A stretch of 40,010 bases of DNA from Poronia punctata (Eukaryota; Ascomycota; Sordariomycetes; Xylariales; Xylariaceae). This document shows positions 24,301-35,934 of this stretch, one piece after another. The first letter of the stretch is position 1, and the number at the start of each line of letters is the position of its first letter. Under the pieces are notes generated by a model, which saw nothing but the letters and a program-made list of their open reading frames with translations, was not told the DNA's origin and searched no databases. The stretch spans positions 1 through 40,010 of the forward strand of contig MU401750.1 of the NCBI GenBank assembly GCA_022579005.1. The letters run 5' to 3'. The position numbers were made by a program, and so were the translations under genes.

Positions 24301-26633
24301 CTACCTAATTCTTCTCACGCCACCCTTCCAATAATTTTTGTCAAATGGAAAGCTCGCGTTGCCGGCCTTACAGCCGTGGTCTATCTGCGCTTATGGTTTG
24401 CGCGCCCCCCCTTCGCGGCCATTATCCCTGTCTTTTTTCTGACCGGTCGGTCGGTCAACATGCAAAGGCATAACTACCAAGCTGTATTTGGATGTTGAAA
24501 GGAGAAAAAACACCCTCAACCTGTCTTATGGTATGGTCAGGATGCTACAATACTACCTACTTTGAAACTAACAGTACGCGTACATATGTGTACATGTCTG
24601 GTTGTAAATAACGCGAACCTGGGTTACCAACCCTATTCCAGCGCTATTTGACTTCCGGAATACATCAAACGCAATAGACCGACACGAAGGGGCAGTCGCG
24701 CGTTTATCTTACAAGGCCGAATGACGCCTTATATCACCTACCGGCACGAGATCTGATAAAACCTGTACATCTGCTATCTGGGAGGTAGGTATGCTACGGA
24801 ACAATAATGGGCTGATTGATCCCGGAGCGGCTCGTTAGAAGACGACCGCGAAGCTCCGCCGAGCCGAGGTACCACGCGTGCCCACATCCTGTGGGAAGTC
24901 TACCTACTTACCTACCTCATTGCAACGCTGTCGTCCAACCTCGCATGGCAACAATCCTGACCAGGTCTTGATAAGCCTACATAGTATGCTTTCCTTTTAT
25001 CAACTTCAAATTATAGTTGTTTCCCATCGTCACCACATCGTCGCCGTCGTATCGGTGCAGACAGGCTAAATGAACTATACTAGAAATGGTGTGTACACCA
25101 CCAAGTGCGTCTGCCAGCCCTCCTTTGAGGTTCCAGCCACATAACAGATGGAGAAATATAGAAAACTAAATAGATCTTCGACGCTACCAGGACCACTAGG
25201 TACCTAGCTCACGTGGTTCTTGGTCTCGAACATGCAGACTAAAAACTCGTTGCCTACTTAACTAACATTAGGAGCCGGGAGATCTACGTACGTCTATGTC
25301 AGCAACATGGTTGAGGATTCCGGATATATCGGACCACCCGTATCTTAGGATGATGAGAGAGCCGGCCACACATTTTGACACATCCCCACTATTTAGATAG
25401 GTCAAGTAGTGATCTTATATAAGATATACACATACCCTACCTTCCCAAGCGAAAGAGGGTGGTCTCTATATGCAAGTCAATGTCGGGCATGCAACGACTA
25501 CCTAAAGCAAGAGGCTCTGCCCTCTCTTCTTGTGGCATCTGTACGTCCGTACGTACATGTACGTGCAGCAACGGGGTAATACCGAGGTGCCTGCTGCAGA
25601 GTATACAAGGCCGGACTGCAACCTAGACCACACCACACGCACGAGTACATAAACGGGGGGGAAAGGCCTAGAAGGTAGGTGTTGTCTTCAAAACTACAAC
25701 CTCGTCCGGAACTTCTTCTCCAACCCATTATTATCACGCGAAAGATTATGCCGTCTGATCGATGCTAGGTAAGGACACATCACAAAAATGTTCTTCATCT
25801 GATCGAGATTTGCAAATTCTGACCTGGTTTGTCCCCAAACTATCCGGGTGGACGTACATGTCCATCTAAGAATCTGCTTACGAGTAGGTTACATACATAG
25901 ATATAGGTAGACGAGTTAGGAAGACAAAGTGGTCGCATTAAATACTCCTCTACACATGCAGTTATACCCACTCACCCAATACAGAATGAAAGAATGAAGA
26001 TATCCCGGCAGTTGCAGATAGGTAGCCCCGCGCCGAACCATGCAATCTAATGAGTAGGTGCAGCTGCATTATTGCTGACAGCAGACATATTACCTAGGTA
26101 GGTACTTACACAGAACTTCGGGCTGCGTTGTACTTAACTACACAAGAGGGAGTGCGCTACCACAGTAATACCTACATAGACTAGGTAGTCTGCATACCAT
26201 TCTGATTAGCATGTGCCTGTCCCGGGCTGACATCTTTCTTAGCATCTCATCCCTCTAACCTAAAGTCTGGACCTACCTACTCGCATGGCCGAGTCTCACG
26301 GCTCAAGAGATAGATATCCGTGTTGCTGTATGTAAGTTGAAGCCGCTCTTGGGTCGAGAATGATGCTGGTGTAAGTGTTTACGTTTCGAATCTTATCCAC
26401 GTGATATTTAATAGATTTGCCGGTTGATTTTCTACCAAGACAGATCGCATTGCAAATACTATCTACGTGTATAAATCAACCTGATGAGGGGTATAGATAG
26501 ACGTGCTACTATGTAGATACATACTCGTCGGCGCAAAACAGGAACCGTCACATCGGGGGATCGGGTCTTTATTCATGTGCCAAATACCATGCATCCATTT
26601 AAACCCTTGTCCCGACCGCCCTGTTTCTTTTAC
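18395..26633. other. Long gene-free stretch, left part
   Basis: The first few hundred bases (18395 to about 18900) must hold the scw1 promoter and 5' leader. Beyond that I can support no gene over about 8 kb. All ATG frames are short (up to about 150 codons) and no motif is recognisable on either strand. Composition is ordinary, with locally AT-richer DNA around 19360-19880. AGGTAGGTA/TACCTACCT words recur (for example near 22510-22535 and 24899-24917). A G-rich GTGGGTGGGTGGGTGG tract lies near 18910. A short plus-strand frame at 20075-20341 shows nothing I can identify. This may be decayed repeat DNA, or regulatory or non-coding RNA sequence. Confidence 0.5.
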
Positions 26634-26637
26634 GTCA

Positions 26638-26743
26638 TGGTAGGGAAGGTACAGATCTGGCTATATTAAAGGGTCTGTTACAGTAGGATACTATATTTGC
26701 ACTAACACTTCAACATACTATAATACACCTATCCAACCCAACA
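26638..26743. repeat. 5' LTR-like direct repeat
   Basis: This is the left copy of the terminal direct repeat (TGGTAGGGAAGG ... CCAACCCAACA). It carries four of the five transitions that distinguish the copies (A or T where the right copy has G or C), so it was mutated more than its partner. GTCA precedes it immediately. Confidence 0.8.
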
Positions 26744-27364
26744 TATAGTAAGAGCTGCCGCCTTTGTTTAATTCCTGTTTGCGTTTTTTTATCGCAGTAC
26801 TTATTAATATACTACAATACTAAAGTTAATTATTTATATTTAAAATGTAACTTTAAAGGTTATTTTCGGCGTGCATCCTTTGCTGCTGCCCTTTGCTTTT
26901 GCTTTTTGTTTTAGCGTTTTTTTAGCTACGCTACAACATACATACCTTTAAAATTAAAAAAAGTAACTTATATGCTAAGTACTTATACTAACATACTTAC
27001 ATGCTTACAACAGCCTAGATCTTCTTTGCTAACAGCTTAAGTAAAGAAAACTAAAAAACTACATATATACACTACCTTTTTATTTTTTAAATTTATTATA
27101 ACTAACGTTAAAAACGGGTTTAATTTAATTAATTTAAAAAATTTTAGCATATAACTTTGCACTAAACTTAGTAAACAATATTTAACGTATTTCTAAGCTA
27201 GCGTAAAAAAAAGCAAGTAAAGGAAACCTTATAAAGTAGTTATATTTAAAAGCAATTAAAAAAAACATAAAAACAAAGTTAATTATAATAAATCTAAGAA
27301 TATTTTAGTAGTTTGTGTAGTAATTTCGCCTTGTCGGTAACGTAAGGCGAAGGAGGTTTAGCCG

Positions 27365-27472
27365 TGTAGTAAGGAAGGTACAGATCTGGCTATATTAGAG
27401 GGTCTGTTATAGTGGGATACTATATTTGCACCAACACTTCAACATACCATAATACACCTATCCAACCCAACA
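27365..27472. repeat. 3' LTR-like direct repeat
   Basis: This is the right copy of the terminal direct repeat (TGTAGTAAGGAAGG ... CCAACCCAACA), followed directly by GTCA. It has one C-to-T type change relative to the left copy and a small length difference near its left end. Confidence 0.8.
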
Positions 27473-27476
27473 GTCA

Positions 27477-29276
27477 GGATACAATTTTAGCAATCTTATA
27501 GGCTTAAAGACTGCTTGGCATCCCACATTTCTAGTGTCCGTTTCTGGGGATCCCCACACCAACTACTTTACCACAGTGCATGACGAATTGTGGACATTAT
27601 TGAAGGTATGGATTGACAATTGTACTGTTTTAACCTTCTGGACACTGTACAATACATCGTAACCCCTTTTCGACCTGATGCCTATCGCCTTGAATGTTGT
27701 TCTCAAAGCGCAAACCTCTCTGATCAATTGGCTGCAGTATCTTCATCTCTTTGAATTCCTCATCCCAGTACCTAGGTACTTGACACAGGTGGCTATGGTG
27801 GCTTTTAAGGCTAGGTATCTACCTTGTTTATTTTATGAACCTGTATTCCCCATGATCAGGGCTACTTACCTGTAGGTAGGTAGGTACCGTATTATAAAGA
27901 TATTCAGCTGTCTCCCTACTTATGTTGCGTATGAATACCTAGGTAGCAACAACCATACTACCGTAGGCGCAAATGCGCTTCTATATCTCTTAAGCAACCA
28001 CCCACCATCCTACTCTTATAAGATGACTGTGACATGTACTTACTTCCATCTTGCTGAATGGTACTATTCACGCGTCCACCAAAAACCGAAAGACCCATCT
28101 TCGTGAGACAATGTTTGGGGAGGAAGAGCCAGGAGAGGGGGATAGACCTGTATCAACGTGAGTTGCGCCTGCCCCCCCGAAGACCTACCGGGTGTGTTTG
28201 GCAATAGCGTAACCGGCATCGTCGTAAAATCGGCTTTTCTTCTCAGTTAGCAGATGAGATACTAGAACGTGTCGAAGTAATGGAGAGGATAGGCTGATGG
28301 CACAACCAACTACACCCACAGTGCCACAAGTGGAATATCAGCAAGATCTCGACTTCTAAACAATTCCTCGTAAGTGAGATTGAACCGTAGCACGGGCGGT
28401 GTCTCTGTTGCAAAGTCTCACATATTCAACGCTCCTGGTTTTGATTAACGTTGAAACGAGACAAGACGCAACGGTAAAGGTAGGAAGCTGAGCATAGGTA
28501 AGGTACTACGAGTAGTAATTCTTCTAAAGAAGTCACTATGCGCGCATGTCCTCATGTCATATACTAGGTACTTGTAGGTAAAGCTGGAACTTGTTTGTCC
28601 AACTTTCTAGGAAGTCACCACACTCTCATTTTCCAAGGGCAAGAACCCTACGGAATCACCACCTGCACCTTCAGGTCCACCCTGCAACTATCCAGAGTAA
28701 GCGATATAACTACAAATGTAATATGCCTCGTGATACACATGTACAGGTGTATACCTACTCATATACAGTGGTTCCCCTCGCGCGAATTTGGGAACCCCCT
28801 TTTCAGCGGTTACATTGGCGTCTTTTGTTCTAAATTTGTGTGGCCTGCAAGAACCTACTGAGACATTCCAAGTTATGCCTTACTTGCCCATATATATCTG
28901 GTGCCCGGGGTTTGGACGGGAGTGATTGCTTCACTTTGGGATTCCAAGTTGTCAAAGCAGTCGCAGTCCCGATTCCCAGAATAGGTAAAGAACGGGGCCT
29001 ACTGCTATGAAGGCAAAACAAGATATTGTCTAGCTAGGTAGGTATGAACCTAACCTAGCGTCCAGTCGTCAAGGCCAGAGGGAACCATCCTGATTTCGGT
29101 ACCATCCTTGTCACCCGTCAAACTTAAGCCCGAGATCGAAGAGACCTGTTCGAGGAGTACCGCCTGACGCCAAGTTCGCTCTCGTGCCCGCTCCGACCTA
29201 AATTTTGAACACAGCTTGATTGTTTCTTTGGCCCCGGACCCGTATTATCGAGGTTGTCAAGTTTAACCTCTTCACC
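27477..29276. other. Gene-free stretch upstream of the SGNH gene
   Basis: This 1.8-kb segment lies between the LTR-like element and the SGNH-hydrolase-like gene. It contains AGGTAGGTAGGTA around 27872-27886 and related words elsewhere. Short frames at 27678-27875 and 28591-28861 have no recognisable domain. The last few hundred bases should hold the promoter and 5' leader of the gene at 29277; the reading frame is already open from about 29220 without an ATG. Confidence 0.5.
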
Positions 29277-30716
29277 ATGATGTTTATAGGTGATTTGGGT
29301 CGCGATGTCGTCGGATTCTTCAGAGATGTCAAGGGTGTTGTTTGGCCGTCCCCAACTCGAGACGGCCAGTATAGATTCAAAGACCAGAGGCCTCATAGGA
29401 GTTCCATGAGCAGCACGACGCCCACCAACTCGCCCTGGAGACCCCGGTCCAAGGTCGAATGGCTTCATGTTCCCCGAAAACGAAACCGTTGGGCGGTGCG
29501 TCTGACGTGCGTTGCCGTTGTTACCTTTATATACTACCTCCCGCATCAATCTTTGACGGGACGTCTCTTCCCAACACCCCCCTGGCGGGAACCCCTTTTT
29601 GCTGTAGACTTTACAGCCCGGCCGAGCGAAGCCACAAACACACTCGCGGAATACAAGCATTTTGGTCCGATGTGTAACGTGTCGTCCCTAGACCTGCATC
29701 GCCCGTTTGACCCGGTCTGTCCAGACAAAGACACCATGTTGGAAGCCATGTCCTCAGGCGGCCGGATCGGAAGGGATGCGCCCTATATGGCCCGTGGTTG
29801 CGACATGCGTTGGTTCACGACGGGGGAAGCCTGTGAGATTTTGGGACGCTTTACCCAGGTAGCCATCATTGGCGACTCCATGTTACGGCACCTGATCGGG
29901 GCGCTTAACATCATAATCCGGGAGGATTTGGGTTATGGTGGTGTCACTGATTGGAACTTCAACCAGCCCGAAAAGTAGGAATCAGGTTGAATGGCAAGTT
30001 TGAGGGCTCTTTGCTGATGTGATACAGGGAGATGTGTTTTTGTAACGATCAGTTTGACGTCAAAGAATGCTCGGTCCAAGGTATTTACAAGACAGTAGAC
30101 GTACTACGACACGATCCCAAGAGCCTGGCATGTCCCCGACTAATTCCTGGCTGGTCAACGGATTTGCGAAGTAAGAGCCCGCAAACCTAACTTTTGAACC
30201 CAGACTGGGAGGTTTATCGAGATTGCTAACGACGATGCAGTGGAACAAATGGTGCGTTATCCAATCGAAAAAGAAGAGCTTCGGCGGCTCTACACGGCCA
30301 TGGATGGAAGGCTGTATTCGAGGAAAGCGTTTATTCTCGGGCATGGGTTATGGAACGACCTCAAAGTGGAAGATTCCAAGGCGTGGCTGGGAACGGTGCT
30401 CCAAATGATCGAATCGAAGCACAGGCATAGGATGCCTCTCGGAGCCCATCCCTATAGGAAGAACAGATCAGTTCTGCTGGTGACGCCCAACGCGGCGGGC
30501 GAAAAGAAAGACGACAAATATCTCGTCAGTCAGGGCAACAAAGCTCTGGTGCGATTCGAGCACGAAATGGGGAAAGAAGCAGCCAGACGTGGGATCGACC
30601 ATCTGGGGACCTGGAACATGTCGATCCAAGCGAACCTCTACGACGGCGTACACATGGACATGAGGGGTAACCTCGTCAAAGCCATGATGGTATTGAACTG
30701 GCTGGACCAACTGTAG
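29277..30716 (+). CDS. SGNH-hydrolase-like type II membrane protein
   Basis: Three exons (29277-29974, 30028-30170, 30241-30716) encode 438 residues. The introns are 53 and 70 bp, the second with a GCTAAC branch site 14 bp before the acceptor. The start at 29277 has a CACCATG context; an in-frame ATG at 29406 would give 395 residues and a shorter cytoplasmic tail. A basic cytoplasmic segment precedes one transmembrane helix (about 72-88, WAVRLTCVAVVTFIYYL), suggesting a Golgi/ER lumenal catalytic domain. IIGDSMLRHL (GDS at 199-201) looks like SGNH block I with the nucleophilic Ser. DGVHMD (Asp415, His418) looks like the C-terminal DxxH block. The middle is Cys-rich (CFCND, KECS). Plant TBL/PC-esterase O-acetyltransferases share this general plan, but substrate and reaction are unknown. 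Family is inferred from motifs and order. Confidence 0.83.
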
Positions 30717-32014
30717 GCTTGAGGATTCGCGAAAATTATATTACCATGGTGCAAAGGTTAGATGCTCGATGGCATTTTGGTTCCTTATTTATTATTTCGT
30801 GTTTTTACATATCGCTGGTTTCTATATATCCAAGTGGGCATACATCATACATCTTGAACGGAAAGCCAGCGTAGGATCCTCTTTAGCTGGTTTCGTCAGT
30901 TGGCGGAGTTATGACTTACAAGCGCAAGGTATATTTCCAGCATCAGTTACCGGTAGAGTAGGTCTTTGCATCAACTACCTTGCTAGGAACATACGATTTA
31001 CTGTTCCTCCAGTGCGCACGACGAAGGTCGTTTGTCTACCACGAAGTACATTACCAAGATTTATCCAGTACCTTGCTAGGAACATCCGATTTACTCTTCC
31101 CCCAGCGCGCACGACGAAGGTCGTTTGTCTACCACGAAGTACATTACCAAGATTTATCCAGTACCTAGTTCATGGTGATGATGAGATTCCTCATCCGTCT
31201 TTCGCCTTGCTTGGCTGCGCGATGCTGACATACATATATTCATTCGTAGAAGCATATAAGTATGACATATCATGGATGTATGAATATCTGTACGAGTAGG
31301 CGAACCGGAAGTTGCATCTACTTAGGTAGCTATGTCAGTTCCTGGTCCTCGGTTCGTTTGTTTGTTTGTCTGGTTGGTTGGTAAAATAGAATCCTTCAAC
31401 ACTAAGGTAGGTTAGGTGCCTTGTCAGTCAGGGGAATATGCGCACGTGTTTGATGGGGTTTGATTTGATCTACCCCCGCTTCTCTTGCCGACGACGATCT
31501 TTTTATGTAGAGTATCGAGATTGATTACTGTAGACTAGAATAGGTCGCAGGTTGGTCGTAGATGGATATCGTAGATATGTACATGTATGATCGATCGTAG
31601 GCCGCATTTTTTTTGGGCTTGTTTTGTCAGGTTAGATAGACTAAGGTAGGTAGTATGTAGGTGCCTATGTAGGTGTCTGAAATAAGGACTAACCTAGATT
31701 ATGTAAGGTACTGGTAGGTAAAGTAGTTTGAGTCGATGATACTGGTTAGGTAGGTTAGGTAGGTTTGGTGGTCCCCTTTTTTCCCCATCTTTTCTTGAAA
31801 ACATTTAGCGACGGGGAGAAGATGGTTAGATGATCTATTTATTTGTAATATTATAATATCAATGACATGAATACCTACATTAAGAGACCGGTAAGAGAAG
31901 TGAAAATAATAAATAAAGTTATAATAGATATATAGGTATATATTTGACCGCAACAAAACCTCGCGCGCAAAAGAACAACAGAGCAAGGGAAAGAGAAAGA
32001 GAAAGAGAAAGGAA
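30717..32014. other. Convergent spacer between the SGNH gene and the transcription factor gene
   Basis: Both neighbours point into this 1.3-kb region, so it holds two 3' UTRs. It contains the 93-bp tandem duplication at 30978-31163, T/G-rich runs (GTTTGTTTGTTTGTC near 31357-31371) and several GGTAGGTTAGGTAGG words near 31743-31761. A 176-codon plus-strand frame (30769-31299) begins 53 bp after the SGNH stop and spans the duplication. Its N-terminus is hydrophobic and it has no recognisable domain. I treat it as unproven rather than as a gene. Confidence 0.5.
30978..31163. repeat. 93-bp tandem duplication, two copies
   Basis: Copies at 30978-31070 and 31071-31163 are head to tail and differ at only four of 93 positions, two transversions and two T/C changes, which is not the RIP pattern. 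The unit is a multiple of three, so the plus-strand open frame runs through both copies and repeats a 31-residue block (YLARNIRFT ... RFIQ). Two of the four changes would be silent in that frame. The block lies downstream of the SGNH gene stop codon. Confidence 0.92.
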
Positions 32015-34886
32015 TCAAGACTCCAAGAATCCCCCAGCATAAGCGGTATTTCCAAAATCCTCCATATTCACCTCTCCCAAATCGCCGGCTCCCCATCCCA
32101 TCGTCATGGTAGCCCATAAATCATGATGTTGCATGGTAGTATTTGTAGTGTGCTGTTTCGTACCGGTATCTTGTTGGACGACGAATCCCATACCGAGATT
32201 GTTGTTAGATGCATGTGTAGATAATGAGCTGATATCTAACCCCGTAGATGAGGAAGTGCCATAGTCTTCGTCGGTAGCGTGGTACGAGCCAGAGTCTGGA
32301 TGAGAAGAATCAGGAGCAGGAGCAGGAGCAGGTTGTCCAGCCCACAAGGGAATATATTGATCCAGGCTTCCGTTCAGCATGGGACAAGTAGATCGCAAAT
32401 CCCTGGCGGCCCATTCCCCTCGCGCAGCTGCCGCGGCGGCCGCCGCCGTGGACATGGCTTCTAGCGCGGCGCTCTTCTCGGCGTATTTGGTGATGACGGA
32501 GCGGAGGACGACTTTGATGGCGGAGTAGGTATCGCTTCTTTTCTTCTTTTTCGTGTCCTGGTTCTGGTTCTCTTCTTCTTCTTCTTCCGAAAAGGCCGCT
32601 AGGTTCTGTAATAGCTGGCCAAAGTCTAGAATCTTCCGGCCGTTTGCTACGTCGTAGTCGCGACAGATGCTGACGAGAGGAAAGGACATGCGGTAGCCCA
32701 GTACCACGAAGATGACGAAGCGGCCGTAATCGGCCGTGCAGAAGGCGCTGAGGGTCGTGGCCGGGAGGGAGGCGATGTGGTCTAGGGCCTGACGGACTTT
32801 TTGTGCGGCGCATAGGATGCGGTGGGATGTGGTCGTGTCGTTGATGTCTTTGACCGGGTTGGACTTTGGTAGACGCATTAGTCCTGGGGCGAGGATGAAT
32901 ATTTCTACTAGGAGGGTTGATAGGAGGATATTTGCTGTAAGAAGAAAAGAATTCAGTCAGTCAGTCGACCGGATATAATAATAATAATAATAATAAAAGT
33001 ACGAGTTAAGAGAAAAGCGAGCGAGCGAGCGAGCGACCTTACACGAAGAGGCGTATTTCTCGGGAATCCTATCTTTGAAATCGCGGAATTGCGACTCTAG
33101 ACCGGCGCGTATGAGATCCCGCTGCATCGCGCTCTGGTTATCCCGGAAGCCGCGGTCAAAGTTCCGCTGTACTTCGACGACCTCCTCGTGGACGTATTGG
33201 AAACGTACGAGCCAGACGAGGATGTGGTCTTCGTCTCTATCGCTCCCACGTTCCAATGCTTCGGCACATCGGGCAAGTTGTGGACTGTAACGTAGTGTAG
33301 AAGATTTGGCCCAGGTCGATGCGAATCTATGGTAATTCTCTTACGTTAGTGTCCTCTTCACTACAGCAGGCAACCGAGGAGGACGGGGTGAAGAGGGTAT
33401 AGGGGAAAAAAGGGGTTTGATAATATCTTACGTAGATATGGTGTAGAAACAGGCCAATAGAGCACGGAGGTTGTCCAGTTGGGCCGTTCGCTGCATGGGT
33501 GGTGCCGAGCGTAGGTCGAAATCGGGTTCTTGGTCTAATTCGAGGTCGTGGACTATGTCGACGGCCATCTTCATGTATTGATATGTCTGCTTGTTTCTGG
33601 GCCGCAGGTGAAATGGGTACCTATGATGTTTACGTCCGTTAGTCGATGTCAGTCGCATGGATTTTTTCCGTCTCGGCCTGTTGAAGTACTATATTTTCCT
33701 TCTCATCCACTGCCTAAATTTCAAAACCACCCCCCCAAGCTGCCTCGAAAACCGCAACACGTATGATAAGAAATATAGAGGAATAAAACTCACCAGGTAC
33801 AATAAATCAACAACCCCTGGAGCAGCTCCAACGATCTCTCGCCGCCAGCAACGAACTTGATACCAAAGACCTTGCGGAATTCCTCGTCATAAAGACTATG
33901 ACCCTGTAGATTCGTCGAACAGCTCGTGACGGCAAGAATGGCCAGCAAGACAAAAGGAGCTTTTCTAGCTAGGGACCTGACGTCCTCATCTTCGGGTAAT
34001 ACGAGGAAAGGCATCTGCGACAGCATATTCCGGAACAAATCGAGCAATTTCGATGCATTCTCGAGGTTAAACTGGGGTTTAATGCCGAGATCTAGCAATG
34101 GCTTGGACCTTTTCGGAGCAGCTTCCGATACAGACGACGATTCGGTCCCGGAGATGGATGGGGACATGTTGTTGAAGCTAAAGGCTTTTTGCTTGGACTC
34201 GATGATTGGTGTAGGATTCATATTGTTGTTGTTGTTGTTATTGTTGAAGGGTTGTGTCTCACCGCCCAAGACTTCTTCGTCCTCGTCGTCGTCATTGAGC
34301 ACGAGATCCTCTAATAACTTTTCGTGTTGCTGACGCAGTTGCTCAAAGTCGTCACTTGGTTCCTCCACCACTGGCATATCAAAATCGATACTGAATGTCT
34401 TGCTTGGGCCTGGCGGAGGATGGCCGGCTACGTCGGCGTCTCTATATTTAAGTTGGGCGTGTGAATAGGTGAAAGATGGACTCGGTTATGGGGTCGAGAG
34501 AGTATGTGATAATAACAAGAGATGAGAGATAAATAATAAAGAACACGAGAGGAGGAGGGAGAGAGGGAGGGGTATGTAAAGCTAGGGTTTTAGCAAACTT
34601 ACGCTCGTATGGAGTTCTTGGGCCGTCTAGTCCGCGGACCGGTCCGGAATATACATTCCCGTTTGAACTCGGAGCATCTGAATGATTACTCACGGTTTGT
34701 TTGTTAGTATACAAATATCTCCTTGTATGGTCGGATGAAAGACATATTCCTCCTTATCATCAAAAACCATACATACCTCTTGCAAATACCGGGCTGCGGC
34801 CCCGACTGACACCTCGTCTTGGCAGCGCGGCAAGCTTCGCAGGCGTAGCTCATCTTCTGCCTTGGCTGATGTGTCTTCTGCTCCAT
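32015..34886 (-). CDS. Zn2Cys6 fungal-specific transcription factor
   Basis: Six exons (34886-34777, 34677-34603, 34441-33794, 33620-33432, 33326-33043, 32934-32015) encode 741 residues with consistent phases. The binuclear zinc cluster is C-x2-C-x6-C-x8-C-x2-C-x6-C at about residues 16-45 (CEACRAAKTRC ... CKRCSEFKREC), split by intron 1 and followed by the basic segment RTGPRTRRPK. A PPGPSKTF block and acidic and Asn-rich linkers follow. The regulatory domain contains LLQGLLIYCTWYPFHLRP and FASTWAKSSTLRYSP, blocks shared by a large sordariomycete regulator family. An EEEEEE/KKKK insert, a run of alanines and a Ser/Thr/His-rich tail lie near the C-terminus. It is expected to be a nuclear DNA-binding regulator, but I cannot assign targets. 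Gene identity is strong; the weakest junction is the exon 5 donor (T|GTAAGG). Confidence 0.9.
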
Positions 34887-35934
34887 GACTGACTGACTGT
34901 CTTTTCTCCCAACTGTGTGAGAGAGAGAGGTGGGAAGAGATTGTTAAACCGAAAGGCACAATTGGAGCTTTCTGAAACGTCTCAGCTCGTGCTCATAGGC
35001 AGGCGCGTCCGTCGATTTTTGATTGTGCAGATAAAGTATACCTACTAGTCTTCTTCACGACAGCCGATTCGCCATAAGGCTAGTATGAGAATAATGGATG
35101 AGTAATGGCCGATGCTGCTTTGGAGCTAGAAAATACGGTATACTCGTACTCACCCAAGGTCAAGTCGTACCTAGGCCAGTCTCTAAAAAAGATGATCAAT
35201 TATTCATTTACAGACATGTCCCGAATTGATTTTGTTACTTCAAGGTAGCGAGATTGACTCGAAAGAGGTGATGTTTTTGTGTGATTGTATCAGCAAAATC
35301 GTGACATGTCCAAGGAAAGTTCCGGTGTGGCCCGGCGTTATGCGTTAATGAGGATACGGTCGCGTCCCCACTTTGTATGTAAGGCACCTAACCTTCTTCA
35401 TCCTCCGTACGGGCCCGGACTTGCTTTTCCTTGGTTTTTATACTATTGAGCCCCTGAATTCATACATATTCATATGAGAAACAAGAACTGCGCCTTTAAT
35501 ACACTGGACTTGGAAGTTTCTTGGGTTATTTCAAATACCTGACGCTCAAAATGATATGTACATCCACATATGTCGTGTTTGGTACGCCGAGTACGGCCCG
35601 GGCCAACTGGCAACCACTACTGTGTATATAGAAGATGGCGACAGCCAATGTCCAGAGCCCTACGGCGTGCGTACATGAACCGAAACTGGAAAAAGAAAGG
35701 AAAAGAAAGTATTTGGGATATATACCATATAATAGCCTCTACCGCTTAAACGCCCGAATCTCCCTGTAATCCAAGCATAACTCCATGCATCATCGGTTAA
35801 AACTTAACCCTTAACCTAACGCCTCAAAGATTGCTTTCCCAACTGCGTCTCTCATAACAGATCAAAAAAAGGAAGAAAAAAAGAGTGTTGATTGAGATTC
35901 CTACATCTCCTCTCCTCCCGCCTTTTTACCCTCT
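34887..35934. other. Intergenic region between the transcription factor and tail-anchored protein genes
   Basis: This 1.05-kb region lies between two minus-strand genes. It contains the promoter and leader of the transcription factor gene (right after 34886, with GACTGACTGACTGTC directly upstream of the start) and the 3' UTR of the tail-anchored protein gene (just below 35935). No coding sequence is recognisable. A short self-complementary CGTACTCGGCG-like segment lies near 35582-35600, but I draw no conclusion from it. Confidence 0.5.

Larger units (their letters stand above)
26638..27472. mobile_element. Short LTR-type element (TRIM-like), RIP-mutated
   Basis: Two direct repeats, 26638-26743 (106 bp) and 27365-27472 (108 bp), flank 621 bp of AT-rich DNA. 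Both repeats begin TG and end CA (CCAACCCAACA), as LTRs do. The 4-bp GTCA directly abuts both outer ends (26634-26637 and 27473-27476), as a target-site duplication would. A purine-rich stretch (GGCGAAGGAGG) about 10 bp before the 3' repeat resembles a polypurine tract. I see no convincing primer-binding site. Past an indel near their left ends, the repeats differ by five substitutions, all C:G to T:A type, four in CpA/TpG context, as RIP predicts. The interior has no coding capacity, so this is a non-autonomous TRIM-like element or a heavily deleted LTR retrotransposon. Confidence 0.8.

Noticed and set aside
29124..29660. A 178-codon minus-strand frame over the SGNH gene start
   Set aside because: It is antisense to a conserved coding exon and shows no family features.
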